Shown piece after piece: positions 12,668 to 26,400 of a DNA stretch of 64,000 nucleotides (the first letter of the stretch is position 1; each line of letters opens with the position of its first letter). The translations under genes were made by a program, and so were the position numbers. Origin of the DNA: Antennarius striatus (lineage: Eukaryota; Chordata; Actinopteri; Lophiiformes; Antennariidae); assembly GCF_040054535.1 (NCBI RefSeq), contig NC_090778.1, forward strand, positions 16,003,501 through 16,067,500. Reading direction: 5' to 3'. The notes beneath the pieces are model-generated. The model was not told the origin of the DNA and did not search any database. It was given only the letters and a program-made list of their open reading frames with translations.

Positions 12668-12890
12668 CTTGAAGAGGATCGACTTCTACCTCCTGATCCT
12701 CATCTTAACGTGAACCGTTAACATGATCCAGGCCTCCACATCGTTCGAACATGCCGGCGGTGAAAGTCGAGAGCTTCAGGGTTGCAGAGGCGCGGGGATG
12801 CCACGGCGGAGGTGAGCGCCGCGTAAAGCTTACGGTCATGACCAACGACGCTGATTTGCGACGCAATACCATCACACTTCCGGTTTCAAA
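12668..12890 (-). promoter_or_regulatory. CpG-rich promoter / probable non-coding first exon of plpp5
   Basis: A CpG-rich island between the plpp5 ATG exon and the nsd3 3' end. On the minus strand a donor (CTTCAAG|GTTAGT) ends at 12668, which would make this a 5' UTR exon spliced to the ATG exon near 11.6 kb. The plus strand also has a good donor (GGCGGAG|GTGAGCGCC near 12811), so a divergent transcript is possible. Human PLPP5 shares a divergent promoter with DDHD2, but I recognise no ddhd2 sequence here. The extent is estimated. Confidence 0.45.
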
Positions 12891-13544
12891 AGAAAAGCAT
12901 AAATTAATATTTCCATTATAAAACTACAGTATTAATTTTACATAATGTACTCAAATTATTGTGTGGATGTTTATATCACAATATCCACAATTTGAATTCT
13001 GGCAACATATTTCCAATGAAATGCATTTACATACGAGGCATGTCAAATACTACACAAAGAAACTTATTTTTCTTAGAAACATATTTTTCTGGCTCTTGAT
13101 TTAGTCCATATGGACATTATAAAAATAAGCATGTAACTTATTTGGTAATGCAATGACTTCGCTGCGAGTGAAGATATGAAAGATTCTGATGATCGCAATA
13201 AAGTTGTTTACTCATGTTTGGAATGCTCTGACAAATATGTAGATTCTCATCCAATATTATTAATTTATAATAGTCATATTTTCTTGGCATTGTGAGTTTT
13301 ATACTGTCAACTTGTAAGTATCTGATATCAATTCATTAATTTACATGCATGTGGATGCAAAAAGGTACTTTAAGTTACTTTGTTCCTAACAGTTCCTAAA
13401 ATGCTTTAAAATATATTACTTCAAAATGAAATGTATAGTTTTACACATCTGACTTTTACAACAGCTAAACAGCTGACAAGTTGATCTTTATCTCAATTAT
13501 AATCTAAAACAGTGGGGAAATAAATCATACATTGGGGGCATTTC

Positions 13545-16500
13545 ACTGAGACAGAGTACAGCTTTATTAAAGTCAAACTTCAGGCATGTCTGGACTCTCC
13601 AAACTCAACTTTCGAATGAAAAAGGACAAAAGTGAAATCCTCAAATAAAGAGCCATGTACGAAAAGAGTGTCGTCTCAACAGTCACACACAAATTGAAGC
13701 AGAACTGTACAGGCAAAAAGAGCAGGCCACAGTAACATGAGTCTATGCAAGTTTAATGCAAACTATTTACACGTTCTTCAACAATATGCAGTATGCAATA
13801 ACACAGGTTGAACAGTAATCAACATGGTATTTTGTGTTCATCCACTTTTCATTGAAGCAACATCAAGAGAAATAGTTACAACCCCAGTAAGAGTCACTGT
13901 GAGTAATTTTACTACAATACAAAGAATGATGAGTGCTTATAGATGTGGGTTCATGTAGTCCAACACTATTTTCCTTTGACAGCATGTCAGTTCAAAACTT
14001 ATGACAGTTGGCAACATTGCACTAAAACAAAAAGACTTCACAGTGAACGGAAACATACACTTTGACAGGCAGGTGGACCATCCTAAATTTAAGCATATGA
14101 AAAATATTTAACAAATTCTTGGACACTTAAAATAAAAATAAAAAAATCTTCCTCAGGCGTGATTAAGGGTCACTTAACTGAGAACAAACATGCTGCTCCC
14201 GCAACAAAAGTGGGCACTACAACAATGAGAAAAAGCAAACAAAACATACACATTAGGTAGTATTTTTAAGAAAGTGAAATGCCATATGCTGGGGCAGTTA
14301 AATTAGGCATTCTTAACACTGCAGCCAAACCAGCAGAACGACAGGAGACAAACTGGCACAAAGAATTTCATAATCATGCAATCTGAAAGTGAAAAAAAAA
14401 AAAAAAAAGCCTGCTTGGTTTTGCACAATATAGTAAAATAAGGAAGGAGCACAGATAAAAACTAAACATAGGCATTAACGTTGGGCAACCTGATTAAACC
14501 AGTGTAATGTTGGAAACATGCATTTCAGTTTAATCGTCACCACAAACAGAAAAAAAGTCTGCATGACCATGATATAAATTGCCATGGAAACAAAACAGTC
14601 AGGGTGAACCTGTGGTAATTACACATGTATGAACACTGTGTAAAAAAATATAATACATTAAATTTAAAAAAAAAAAGTCTGTAGGCATGCAGAAAATTCA
14701 AGTTTAGCCACAGACTGTTTTGAGTATGTTATGTAAAAGTGCCTTATGGATGCATCTACCTGATAGTGAACGCGATTGTTAGTCCTGGAATCAGCTAGTG
14801 TGTCTCTGAAATTTGAAGTGTTCTGGGAGAAATTTGGGGGAAATCCTTCAATTCAGTCAACAGTGAAGACGGCTTCATAAAAGATACGAGTAAGACAAAA
14901 GGAGAGACCTGTGGAAGGCAAAAAATGAGTGTAAAAACAGAACAGGAAGTAAAAAGATGTTTTTTTTTAAACCTGGTTACAAGTCAGACGTGCTTCTAGT
15001 TGAGTTTTAACCAACACTGACAGACTGATGTTTGTACATTTTGACACTGGGAGGTTATTTCATTTACTCAAGGTGTTTCCTTCAAGCTGGAAAACCAGCT
15101 TTAGTCCAGTGTGTTCGTCACATACACCGAGAACGGACAATCAATGACAATCTGCTTTGTTTGTTCACCAATATTTTTAACACTTAGTGTTTGGAATTTA
15201 CTCACTTTCTGCATCCAGTGTCTCTTTTTTCAGGATGCACTGCGTCTAGTCTATGCATTCAAATAGATCCTGAATAAACCGGGATAATTTGGACCAGTTG
15301 GTGCAGTTTCAACCCTCATGACTTGAAAAAACCTCTTTTAAAGGGTAGGAAACTATAAGACGTCATGTGAGAGGCTGAAGCATGATTTACATTTATTTCC
15401 CTGCTTTAGGGATCACTTCAGTCCAGGCTTGGGAAAAAGAACAAAAAAACTTGACATTCTGACTTTAAATGGCTTCACACTGCTTGTAATGCAAATTACA
15501 GCCAGTCAGGTTACAGACTGGACCGCTGCCAAGTGTGAAATCATTGTGTGTATTACAGCGGTCTGTACACACTAATATGCATGCGTGAGACTGAATAACA
15601 TACTAGAGTGTGTGTTCTTAATTTCCCTTCCGGGATTATAACAGTATATAAAATTTAAAAACAAAACAAAAATAAATGCACCCCCCACTTCACTAAAAAA
15701 AAACAAAAAAACATATGTAATGACTAGATACAGATATATTATGTAAAACTCCCCATGATTTTTTAAATAGTCTATTTCACAAATTACTGCAGTGGTGTTT
15801 GAAAAAGAAATTGGTATAAAATGTGGTGCAATAAATACAAAAATTTGACAGATGAGTGATTAAAAACACTGTACAGAAGTTCGCATTTGTACATTATACT
15901 GACCTGGACTGTTGTTATACCATTAACGTATTTATAAAGTCAAGCATGTCCTCCAGGTGGGAAATGAAGACGTACACAGAGGACTTCTTTGTACAAAGAC
16001 AAGCTGGGAGTCATTCCTACTTGTCCTCCCCCCCCAAAAAAAAAAAATGACAGAAAGAAAAAGATTTTAGGCCACTTTCCTGAAATAAACAAAAACCATG
16101 TCCAGCAACCCTCTACAATTCTGACCGCGAGGAAAAAAAGTTACAACACAGTTTAAATTCTGATTTTACTACAAGAAGAGGTATCCATTTAGAAAGACTT
16201 GTCCTTTGTTTTTTTTTCTATACATTTCTGTATGTGTGACATTGCTAAAATGTTAGCGACAAGCTGTGTAAAAGTGCTTTTTAGAAAGGTTTGGCAAAAC
16301 AAAACAAAACAAAAAATTAAGAAAAAAAACCCCAAACTAAAACAAAGACAAGCGGTACACACAGTACACAACATTACTGAAATGAACTGCATCTGGCAGT
16401 AGTTCCTACAGCCAGAATCAAACTTAAGGCTGATTAACAATACTTTAAGACGGCACCAGTGATCACAAGATGAGCCCCTCCAACTATAATACAAGTAACA

Positions 16501-17472
16501 GTTACACTCAGGGGAGATGTGGAAACGGAGCTTCATGGAAAAAACAAAAATTTAACGGTTTTGTTGTTTAAATAAGCGTTTCCCTCTTCCAGGAACAAAC
16601 TACAGAAGTGAGGCTCCATGCCTCCCCATTTTTAAGTACTTTATAATAGTATGAGCCAATTATGTACACAATGGCAAGTGACACTGGCAATATGAAAATC
16701 ACAAGTACTTCTGTAATGTCATACCATTACACTATATACCATTATAATTCACCTTAATAGGACTATTTTCACAAAGAGGTCTGCGTAATGCTGAACACCT
16801 AAACAAACGTAATACACCACTCATCAAGATGAAGTGAGAGAATCTGTCAGTAAACATTAACAAACATAGATACTGTATATAATTATGTACATCTATACCA
16901 AGAAGTATATTAAAACCATGTCTAAGGAAGGTTGGAATGCAGTGTGGTCCTGAAAAAAATTGCACAAAATTGGTTGTTTTGCCCCCCCTTTTTCCTCCGC
17001 GAGGAACAAGAAGAGATAAATACGAGGACGTGTCTCAGGAGAAGAACGGGGCTCGTCTCTGTGCAGCCCCCCCCCCCCCCATGTGCCAGAAACTGACAAT
17101 GTGACAACACTTTTCCACAGCTGTAAAAAAAATACCAATGAAACCATGAGATGATGGTGGGGGGTCCTTCTGTGGGGGCAGGTGAGCTGCAGGGGGGGCT
17201 TTAGTGGTGCTTCGTGGTGACAGAGGAGGAAAAATGTGGCGCAACTGATGCCTGGACGGTTGTCCTACCGATACTCGTGTTGATCTGCTTCAGCCACAAA
17301 TGGCTTGGGGGGGGGGGGTGTCTGTCAGTGTTTATCATGGGGGGGGGGGCAGTGGACTGGTCAGAAAGCACTGTATTCCCTTTCATAGCACGCTGCTACA
17401 GATCAGATGTGGACCAGGAGGCCGACAGGAGCGCGCCTGAAGGGGAATGAGGTATTGAGGTGAACTGCAGCG
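13545..17472 (-). other. nsd3 3' UTR (about 3.9 kb)
   Basis: It runs on from the nsd3 stop codon at 17473. The nearest convincing poly(A) signal for a minus-strand transcript is AATAAA (TTTATT on the plus strand at 13563-13568), followed by AT-rich DNA, so the transcript probably ends near 13.55 kb. The region is long, low in CpG and full of A/T runs, with no believable coding exon. It includes homopolymer C and G tracts (about 17068-17081, 17308-17318 and 17340-17350) and a decayed LINE-tail-like motif near 15620-15650. The exact end is inferred. Confidence 0.6.
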
Positions 17473-20400
17473 TCACTCCGTGATCTGATGTCCCGCCTCC
17501 GTCTCCGTGTCCTCTTTGACCTCAACGGGGCTCTCCGGCGAGAGGCGCGACTGGGTTGAGCTGGAGTTGGAGCCCAAGGGGTTGATGGGGTCGTGGCTGG
17601 AGCAACAGGGGCGTCCTTCGAGGGAAGAGGGGGTCAGCGCTCCGATCTCGTGGTCCCGGCAGAACGAGCGAGGGCAGAAGTCGCAGAGGGAGAAGGCCGG
17701 AGAGCCGCAGACGCTGCAGCTGTGCCACGGACACTCCCAACGGCCTGCATGCAAACACAGCGTCATGGAGACGGAGCAAAAGTTAGAAGGTAAGCCCCGT
17801 CGTCGGTGGTGAGATGATAAGAGAGATAAACATGCAGAAATTTAGCATTTCTAATATAGAAATGTTCTCAAGCAGGAAGAAGTAACTGCAGTCAGAGGGG
17901 CTATGATTCATTTCACACATTATTGTGTTTGAAATGGTCACTAGATAAAAGCTACAATACAGTAGAATATGAGACTTCATGGTCATTTTGATCAAGACAT
18001 CAGAATCTGAAGCATTTCCATTTGTGATAACAATGATGTTCAGCGACCCTCCTTAAAAAGGACGGGGGACAAAACGAGATCCCTAAATGTCTGGACTCTT
18101 TTATACCTTATTCTAAAAGCTTGTTTTTCTTTCTTGAGAATTACGGGACACATTTATCTCAGGTCTAATATATATCAATAAAAAAAAAAAATCAAAATAT
18201 ATATTCCTCACATATTGGCAGGTTGAAAAAGACACACTGACTTCATGAGTACTAAAGAATAAAGACACTGAGTCCATCTGCAGTAATAATTTGGGGTAGG
18301 TACTAACAAAGAGGTGTTTTGACAGACTTAAACGTTCTCGTTACCATAGGGGGGCTTGGTGAGGTTCAAACACAGCAGGTGGTACGCCTTCGGACAGTCC
18401 TTCCTGTCACACATCACCAGCTCCCCCCCCTCTCCGCAGCAGAAGCAGAAGTACTCGTGCACGTGTTTGCCCTCCAGCTTCAGCTTCCGCTTCTTCGGCT
18501 TCAGTCTGGCGTTCCTGGCCTTCTCCTCCTTTTCCAACACCACAGCGCTCTGGAGGAAAACGGAACGACATTCAGCACCGACAACAACGTTACAGAGGTG
18601 CTCTGGAACTGATTGGGGGAGGGGTTCCATTTCCTCACCGTCGGCTGCACCCCCAGGAACCCAGAGCAGTTGTCGGACCCACAGTGACAGGTGGTCCTCC
18701 TGTTGCCCACACAGTGGAGGTTGTAGTTGAAGGTCAGCTCAGTGTCTGCAAGAACATTTCCCACAGAATGGACCATCCGTCTTTCTCTGGGTGCAACACA
18801 CATCTAAGGTCGTAACAGCGTGCGTGAGAACTCACCAGCCTCAATATCGCAGAGGGCGAAGAGCCCGATGCGGACGTCTCCATTCACCGTCCACTTCTGC
18901 GTCTCACAGTTGGGGCTGCAGCTGTGGTTGATGAAGCGGGAGGAGTTCCCCTTGGGGCCGGCGTCGATCACACGGTCCTGAGAGGACAGACGGACAGTGA
19001 GACACCTGGACTGGAGCGGTTCTTTCTGCTGCTGCGTCGCTCATGTTACCTTAGTGAGGGTGAGCATGTAGAAGTTGGTCACGTGATTCTCTTGGGCGCG
19101 TTTGATTCGCTGTTGACACTCCTCTGTGTCGATCACCTCTCCAACGTACTCGGTCACGAAGTCACCCTGGAGGGAATGAACCTGTTTTTACTGTAATTCA
19201 GGCTCAACACAGAAAACGTAGTTTAAAGTAAAAATGAACGAGACAGGAAGGCAGGAATAACTGACGAGCACACATGGAGTCCAGAACCGCTGAGCCGCCG
19301 ACATTAGGAACTGTCTGATCACTGAGTCACTGAACAAAAGCTTAAACCTTAAACTGTGACTGAACTGGTAAGTGTTTTAAATAAGTATTTTCCACACTAT
19401 AAGGCGCACCTAAAAGCCTTTAATTTTCTCAAAAACCAACAGCGTGTCTTACAATCCAGTGCGCCTTACATATGAAAACAGTTGGGGCATCACACTACCT
19501 TCTTGAGGACCTGGTTGGTCTTCAGGCCCCAGCCGCAGCCGTCTGTCTTCACCACTTCAGTGTCAGCATACAGACGCTTGGAGAAACACTGGTTCTCACA
19601 GCTGTCTCCTGCAGGACACACCTGACAAGATAAGAAGGCAATGAGGGTTAGAAAGGAGATTTCTCATGGCTGAATCATCGGTTATCTTGTTCAGAAAACA
19701 TTAGTGAGCTGTGTAGACCTGTGGGTGGCACTCATACTGCAACACGCGGTTGAGACACTGGGACTGGAGGCTGCAGGGATGTTCGTCTGTTTGTCTGCAG
19801 TTGCATCGCTGGATTTCTGACAGGTCGGCTACGTGCACCTGCACCTTCCCCACCGGTTTGTTCGACTAACACAGGGGGGGGGGACGCATGGTGTATGTGA
19901 AAACACTGCAGACGTATTGAATAGAACATATTTACCCGAAGAGGTGTATTAGAATTACATTACCTTGATGAATTTGTAGGGCGGCGGCTTGCGAGAGTTG
20001 CGTTCCTGCTCCAGAGCCTCCCTACTTTCCCTCTGTGCCTTAAGCTCCTGAAACCGCCTCGCCGCCTCCTCCAAAGCTGAAATCATCCAAACAGGAGGTC
20101 AGACATTCACAGCCTAACAAGACAAAATCTAAACATCTCTAAAATATAAGGATGCTTTCTAAGTTGAACTTACCTTTCTTGAAGGTTTTGTTGATATTGA
20201 TCTGACCCGTGACAAAGTTCTTGTCGTTCTCCACGTAGGGGAAGACGCGGCCCTGGTTGATCCAGTAGTAGTCATGGGAGCCAAAGAAGAAGACGGGAAA
20301 GTCACCGATATCATGGCGAAGACTCTGAATGTTTGATGGCACTAAGCGAGGGTTGCAGATCTCTGCGGGCCACCACCTGTAAGAGAAGAGGACCGGACGT

Positions 20401-23400
20401 CAATCAGGAAGAAGGAGACTCTGGTAGAGACATCCTTATTACTACATCCTGAAGATAATACACCATTTAATATGACTTGTGATTCAAAGTTTGTGGAACT
20501 TTGATTCACACGTGATCAGGGGGTTGATGTGGACTCAGAACAGAACCACCATCAAACAATCAGAAAATAATGTTTCACTTCTCTTATTCACTGTTTTTGC
20601 CAAACACAACTCTCAGCCTTCATTCACTCTGAGTCACTCAACTGAAATTATACTGCATGTTTTACTGAAATCATATAGCATGGTCACAATCATGTAGCTA
20701 AACGACTCCACTCAGCTCCTAGCTAGACACGCTTATATGTCACTCAAACTGGACTAAACAATGATGTAAAAAGTGATCATGTTTAGGAATTCTCAGCCTT
20801 GGAAACTGAAAACATACTGCCTGTAGTAACAAATGTGCTTTTTGATTTAACATTTGTGACTCAGGTGTATTTAAGTATGTTTAGACGTGAGGTAGGTAGC
20901 TGTTTAAATATATCCAATTTGATCATTTGGCAGTGATATTCCCTTTATGTGTGATTTAAAGCTGATGTGAGGTGTTAAGAGGATCCACAGTGACAGGATG
21001 GTGTATGAGGGTCTGACTCACAGCAAACAGCATCCAACACGTCAACAGGAGCAACAGTGGCGCTAAATTTTATATTTTGCAAAAACTTTTTGAAGGACAG
21101 CGCTGTTCTACACTCTAGAGGAATAATGAGGAATAATGTTTCATCTGTACGTCTGCAAATGCAAAAGTAGTTTCATGTTTCATGAGATTTTTTTTAAGTT
21201 TAATAGACCAGAATTAACATTTAAAAAGTTTTAACTGCACGAGTCTTAGCGGGGTATAACCCGTGCTCTCAGCATACCTGTAATTGCCCAGTTTGACCCA
21301 GACAATCTGTTTGTAGTGGGGTTTCCTCCCCGCCCTGCAGTCGCTGCAGGACCACGGCCCCTCTGGCATCTCCACATCCAGACACTCCGGGTGGAAGGAA
21401 GCTGGACATGAGTCGCAGCACAGCAACTTGCCTCCTACATTTGTATATATGTACACATGTGTATGTGTGCATGTGTGTGTGCATATGTGTGGGTTGTTAT
21501 GTGTTTGCATGCATTGTGGGAAAATTGATATGCAAAGAGAGGAGGAATGGAAGATTAGGTGTTGCACCTTAAAACCTGGACAAACTCTGAATCTCATTTG
21601 CAGACAAGCCTGAGAGAAGTAAGGATACTTCAAAGTATAAAAATACAGCACCAAGATGAGGTTTTCCAACATGTCGTGTTTTATGGATATGGTGTCCTTG
21701 TAGGGAAAACACCTCCCACAATAACATCTGGTTGTTAGTTTGAGAAGAAAACCTAAGACCAGGAGCTTTTTGGTTGAGAGAAGACTCCTGAGACCCGTTT
21801 GACTGAAAATGGTTGGAAACCTCTGCATGGTGTTCTCCAGTCAGTTTGAATGTCTATTGCAGCAGTTACAGCATGTCTGACCAGATTCAGAGCACTGTAC
21901 CAAGAGCAGTCTAGGGGAAACACATGCTGCAGCACAAGAGTAAAATCAGCCAGCAGGTTAACGGCTAATCGGGGTTTTAGTCAAATAAATTATGGCAAAA
22001 AAAAAGCAGGCATGCAATCCTGCCAGAAGAGCAAAAACATATTGCATCCTGCATAGACCAGCTTGCATGGAATCACACATTTGTATTATAATTTTTCAAT
22101 TTCCAAAATGTTTTTTTTTTCCATTTTTAATGTAGCATCACAATGGCTGAGTCAATTCTCCATCCTTAAGCTGGGGAATTTAATGGTACTTAAATTTAGT
22201 CCTGATTGATTACATTCCATCCAAGGCAGGTCAGAGCTCAAGAAAATGCGGTGAGCAAAGATGTCTTTTTTTTTTTTGATTTTCAGTCAAAAATAAAACT
22301 AAGTTGCAATGAGCATAAAAAGTGGGGTGAGGCTGGACGAGGCCTTTCATGTCAAAAACAAGCCCAGAGTGCAAAAGCAGAGAAGCAGGACCCCTCCATC
22401 ATGTGATGAGCTTCACAAACCAAAGACGGAATCCATATGATTCCAGAGCATCCTGCTGCAGGGCATCAGACAGTAGTTTAAGCACTGGTTTGATGACCAA
22501 ATATATATTTTCCCTGCAGATAAATTTAACTCTTTGATAAACAAAAGAACAGCTGATGCCCAGATTGACTATTGGTGTAAAGAACAAACCAACCTGACTA
22601 TGAGCGTCATGCAGGAACTACAAATGAATGTTTAAGCAACACTAGTGTGACCCCAGCTTTGGATTCTTTCTTGGAGCTGCAAATTAGAGCCGATTCAAGT
22701 TTCCTTGACATCACGACACTGGCCGTCTATTACACATCGACTTTGTGATTTGACGTCATTTAGCCATGATGGGGAAAAGGCCAATTAAACTTTAGTTTGG
22801 TAAATCAGATCCTACATAAAACCCAATGACTGGACTACAGAACTGTCCTTGCATGAGGCTCAATGTTACCCATATCAAGAAAATAGGTCGAGGTTACTTT
22901 GCAGCTCTCTGCATTAAAATTAACTGCACATCTGATCAGTTAATTAATTTTTCACTGCAAGGCTTTGAAATGAAAGATGCGCACCAAAAGACAAACTACA
23001 TCCGAAGCGGAGCAGGCACGACACAAACACAGAGCAGTGGGACAAAAGAGAAAGAGAAAAACTGTGCAGTTACCTTTCCCAACATTCTTTTTGGTAGCTG
23101 ACGAAGGAGAGGGAATCATAGGTAATTTCAACTCAGCACGATTTGACTCAGTCAGAAGGTAGTGGGACTTATAGGCATATGAACTTAATATGGTGTCAGT
23201 AAGGTCTTGCACTAACAGCCCTACACAAGACACACAGGAAGAGACGGGGGTGAGCCGCAGTCAAACTCCAAAATTACCCAAAAATTCACAAAAAAAGAGA
23301 AAGAACAAACACGCACATACAGTCTTCTCATACACACAGAAGAAACAAGTAAAACAAGGTTTGTCCCAACACAAACAGACCAAACAGAACGTCAGAACTA

Positions 23401-26400
23401 AACTACTTAGGTTTACAAACAAGCAAAAACCACAAAAACAAAGAAAAAGAAACAAAAGAAGGAGTTAAATCCTGCATCTTTTCACTCATCGCCATCCATG
23501 ACAGATGGGATCCTTTAAATGGAGTGCATTGTAAACAGTCTGGATTATTCATAGGAGTAAACCAGACATTTATCATCACTATAAAAAAAACAGGAAGCAT
23601 GTAATACTGAAAAATAAAATAAGTATCTAGGTTTCAGTTTAAATTAAGGAGATATCACTGCAGGAAAATGAGAAAAAAAAGCTTCTTTTTGCCAAAGATG
23701 ATGCAAAAACTACAATAATGGAAGCTGATCATGTCCGGCTGACACTCCAGTGAGAAGTGCAGGATTAAATTTTGTGGTTTATCACTGGAATGAAATCATC
23801 TAGTGGAAACAAGTCATCAAGTTTAGTGAGGCTAAGAGATTCCACTTTTGTTCGAGGCCACTGATACATCCTGCTGTGTGAGAAGAAGCCCTAACAGCGA
23901 GCAGTCATGAGCGCTTACCTCTGGCACACAGAAAGCACCAGCTCACATTGACCGGGGAGGAGAGGAGGCCGTTCCTCTTTGTGTTGCCGTGGCTGCTGCA
24001 GATCATAATGTGATGAGTGAGGATGACGCTGCCGGCTGCCACACAGCTGTCTCCTGTGTGATAGGCCACCGGACAGCGGATACAGCGCATCAGGCGGCCT
24101 GCATGGAACCACAAAGAAGTGACTCAGTGACCTCATGTGAAATACACAAACACGCTATTAGCTGTGGTACAGAGCAGCAAAACCAGAGGTGTTTGTATAC
24201 TAAATAACGTGAAGTCCCTTTATCTAGTTGTATTAGTATTGGTTAGCTGTCTTGGATTAGCCACAAATGAAAATAAAATAAGGTTATAAAACAAAAATAT
24301 ACAAAAATCTCAGAAGACATCAAATCACCAGCAGAGAAACTTCAAATCATCGTGACTTCAAAATAGAAACCGGTCAACAAAACAAATGAAAAACAAATAG
24401 TAAGAGTAAGAGCCTGTCTGCAGGAGACACGAGCCAATGAACGCCCAGCCCCTCCACAAAAGACAGTTACAAAGAAGAGAACAGAGTGAATGATGGGATT
24501 AAAGTGACATTATGTGATCAATCCCGAATCCTCATGGGCCACGGAGATGATGCTGGAACCAATGTTCCCTCTCATTTTTCATGTCTGGGCAAACACACAA
24601 GCTTCCTGAGTGCACTGAGGACCACTGTGGCCTCACACCAGTATCACACTTGCTCAAAACCTTGGATCACAGCAAGATACATGGTTTCTCAAAAGAATCA
24701 AATTACAGCAGCAATTTTCATTTGTTTATTTTTAATAATAAGTGATTTGGCCCACTTGAAATGAAATCTAATCTTGTTCTTCATGAGCTTGGTAGTATGT
24801 TATATGTGAGGGTCCTGCTTTGGCCTATAGGTGAGGTTCAGTTGTGGCCTGGCTTAGGGTCCTGTTCTGGAAGAAATGACACACACCTTTCAGACATAAC
24901 ATTTTTCTTACATTAAACGTTCCCTTGTTGTACAATGACGTGTGCTGTTGCTTGTGACAGAGTGTAAATGGCTGGAACTCTAAAATATCTAATTACTCCT
25001 TTTTTTATTAGGATTTCTACTACCCATAAATTAGTAGTGACAGCATTTAATGATAATACGTATCCGTAAAAAAAAAATCTTAATAAATGTCATTAGAATA
25101 TGCATAAATCGGACTTAAATGTTACCTTATTTTTCACGTGGTTGTACACTTTGTCCAGGTTAATCGCTTTGTCTGCTTCTTGCTTTGGATTTTCTCAAAA
25201 AGAAAAAAAACTCACCCAGTTTCACCGCTTCTTCTTCTATTTGCATAAAATCACACAGTCATTCCATCTCAAAAGTAACGCATTTCATTTTTACTTTGGC
25301 TTGGTGAGTGGATGTGTGACTACTCGTATGTCTCCAGTCATTAATGAGCTAACCTGCACTTGTCATACAGCAGGACGCACGTGCAGCACCGCCTATGCTC
25401 TGATTGGCTGCATATCGTCAGTGAACCTCATCGTATCATTGGATGGATACCTGTCACTCACTGAGTTAGAACTCACACATGCAACTCACACACGCATAGA
25501 ACAACTCAGGGCAGCAACACCCAACAGTAACAACACCCGGGATATCACAATACGTTACCGAATTTTATTTTTATTATTTTATTTTTATTATTTTCATGCT
25601 GACTGTGCGCAATTGCGCAGGCGCGCAGCTTAGAGGGAACACTGGTTGGAACGTTTGTCTGGTGTCCCTCAATGAAACGAACAAAGATATCCGATGAAGG
25701 TACTTAACAAACCAAAACTCCTCACGCATTTATGAACGGGGTTCCAGGTCAAGTAAAGAGGCACCGCTGAGGTGATGAACATGTGAACATTGAAATACTG
25801 GACACCTGTCTGATTCCATCAATATACCTCAGCCTGATGATGATTAAACCATCATTAAGTGAGGAAAAAAAGTATTTCAACTCAATAACGTGACCTGTAA
25901 CTCATGGACCTGAAAGGCTTAAAATCAACTCTGATCCGGAATTTCAAGACAATGAAAGTCATTTTTTCAGCGTCAATATTCAAAAAAATATAAAGGCTGC
26001 AAAAGGGAGAATTTCACGCTCCAGGTGCGTGCGTTTCTTCTTTTGTACCTGTCTATATGTAGTACTTACAGTATGGTCAAGGTCACAAACAAAAAAGCAC
26101 TAACCCACCCAATCTCAGTGACATTTTCTCATTCACAGACTTTTTCCAGGCACATTTACAAACATGCTGAAATATGGTTGCAGGGCCAGTGCATGGCTTC
26201 CCTTTCACAGATGGGAACATTGTGATAATGCACCATAATGCATTTCCAGGAACAGAGTAAATAATGTTGTGCAGACTCCAGATGCTTCTTTCCTCAAACC
26301 AAATAGAGCACTTTTTAGTTTGAGGTGGAACCGGATGTACTAAGCAAAACTGGGTCATAAAATATTATGCAGGAAATGCAGCACAAGAGTTTAGTTGAGG

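Noticed and set aside
17068-17350. G/C homopolymer tracts as regulatory quadruplexes
   Set aside because: They are single long runs rather than spaced G-tracts, within a 3' UTR rich in homopolymers. More likely slippage-prone low complexity.
25100-25633. A 177-codon plus-strand frame as a possible gene
   Set aside because: It lies entirely inside the hAT-type element at 24560-25644 and has no transposase or other family motif.
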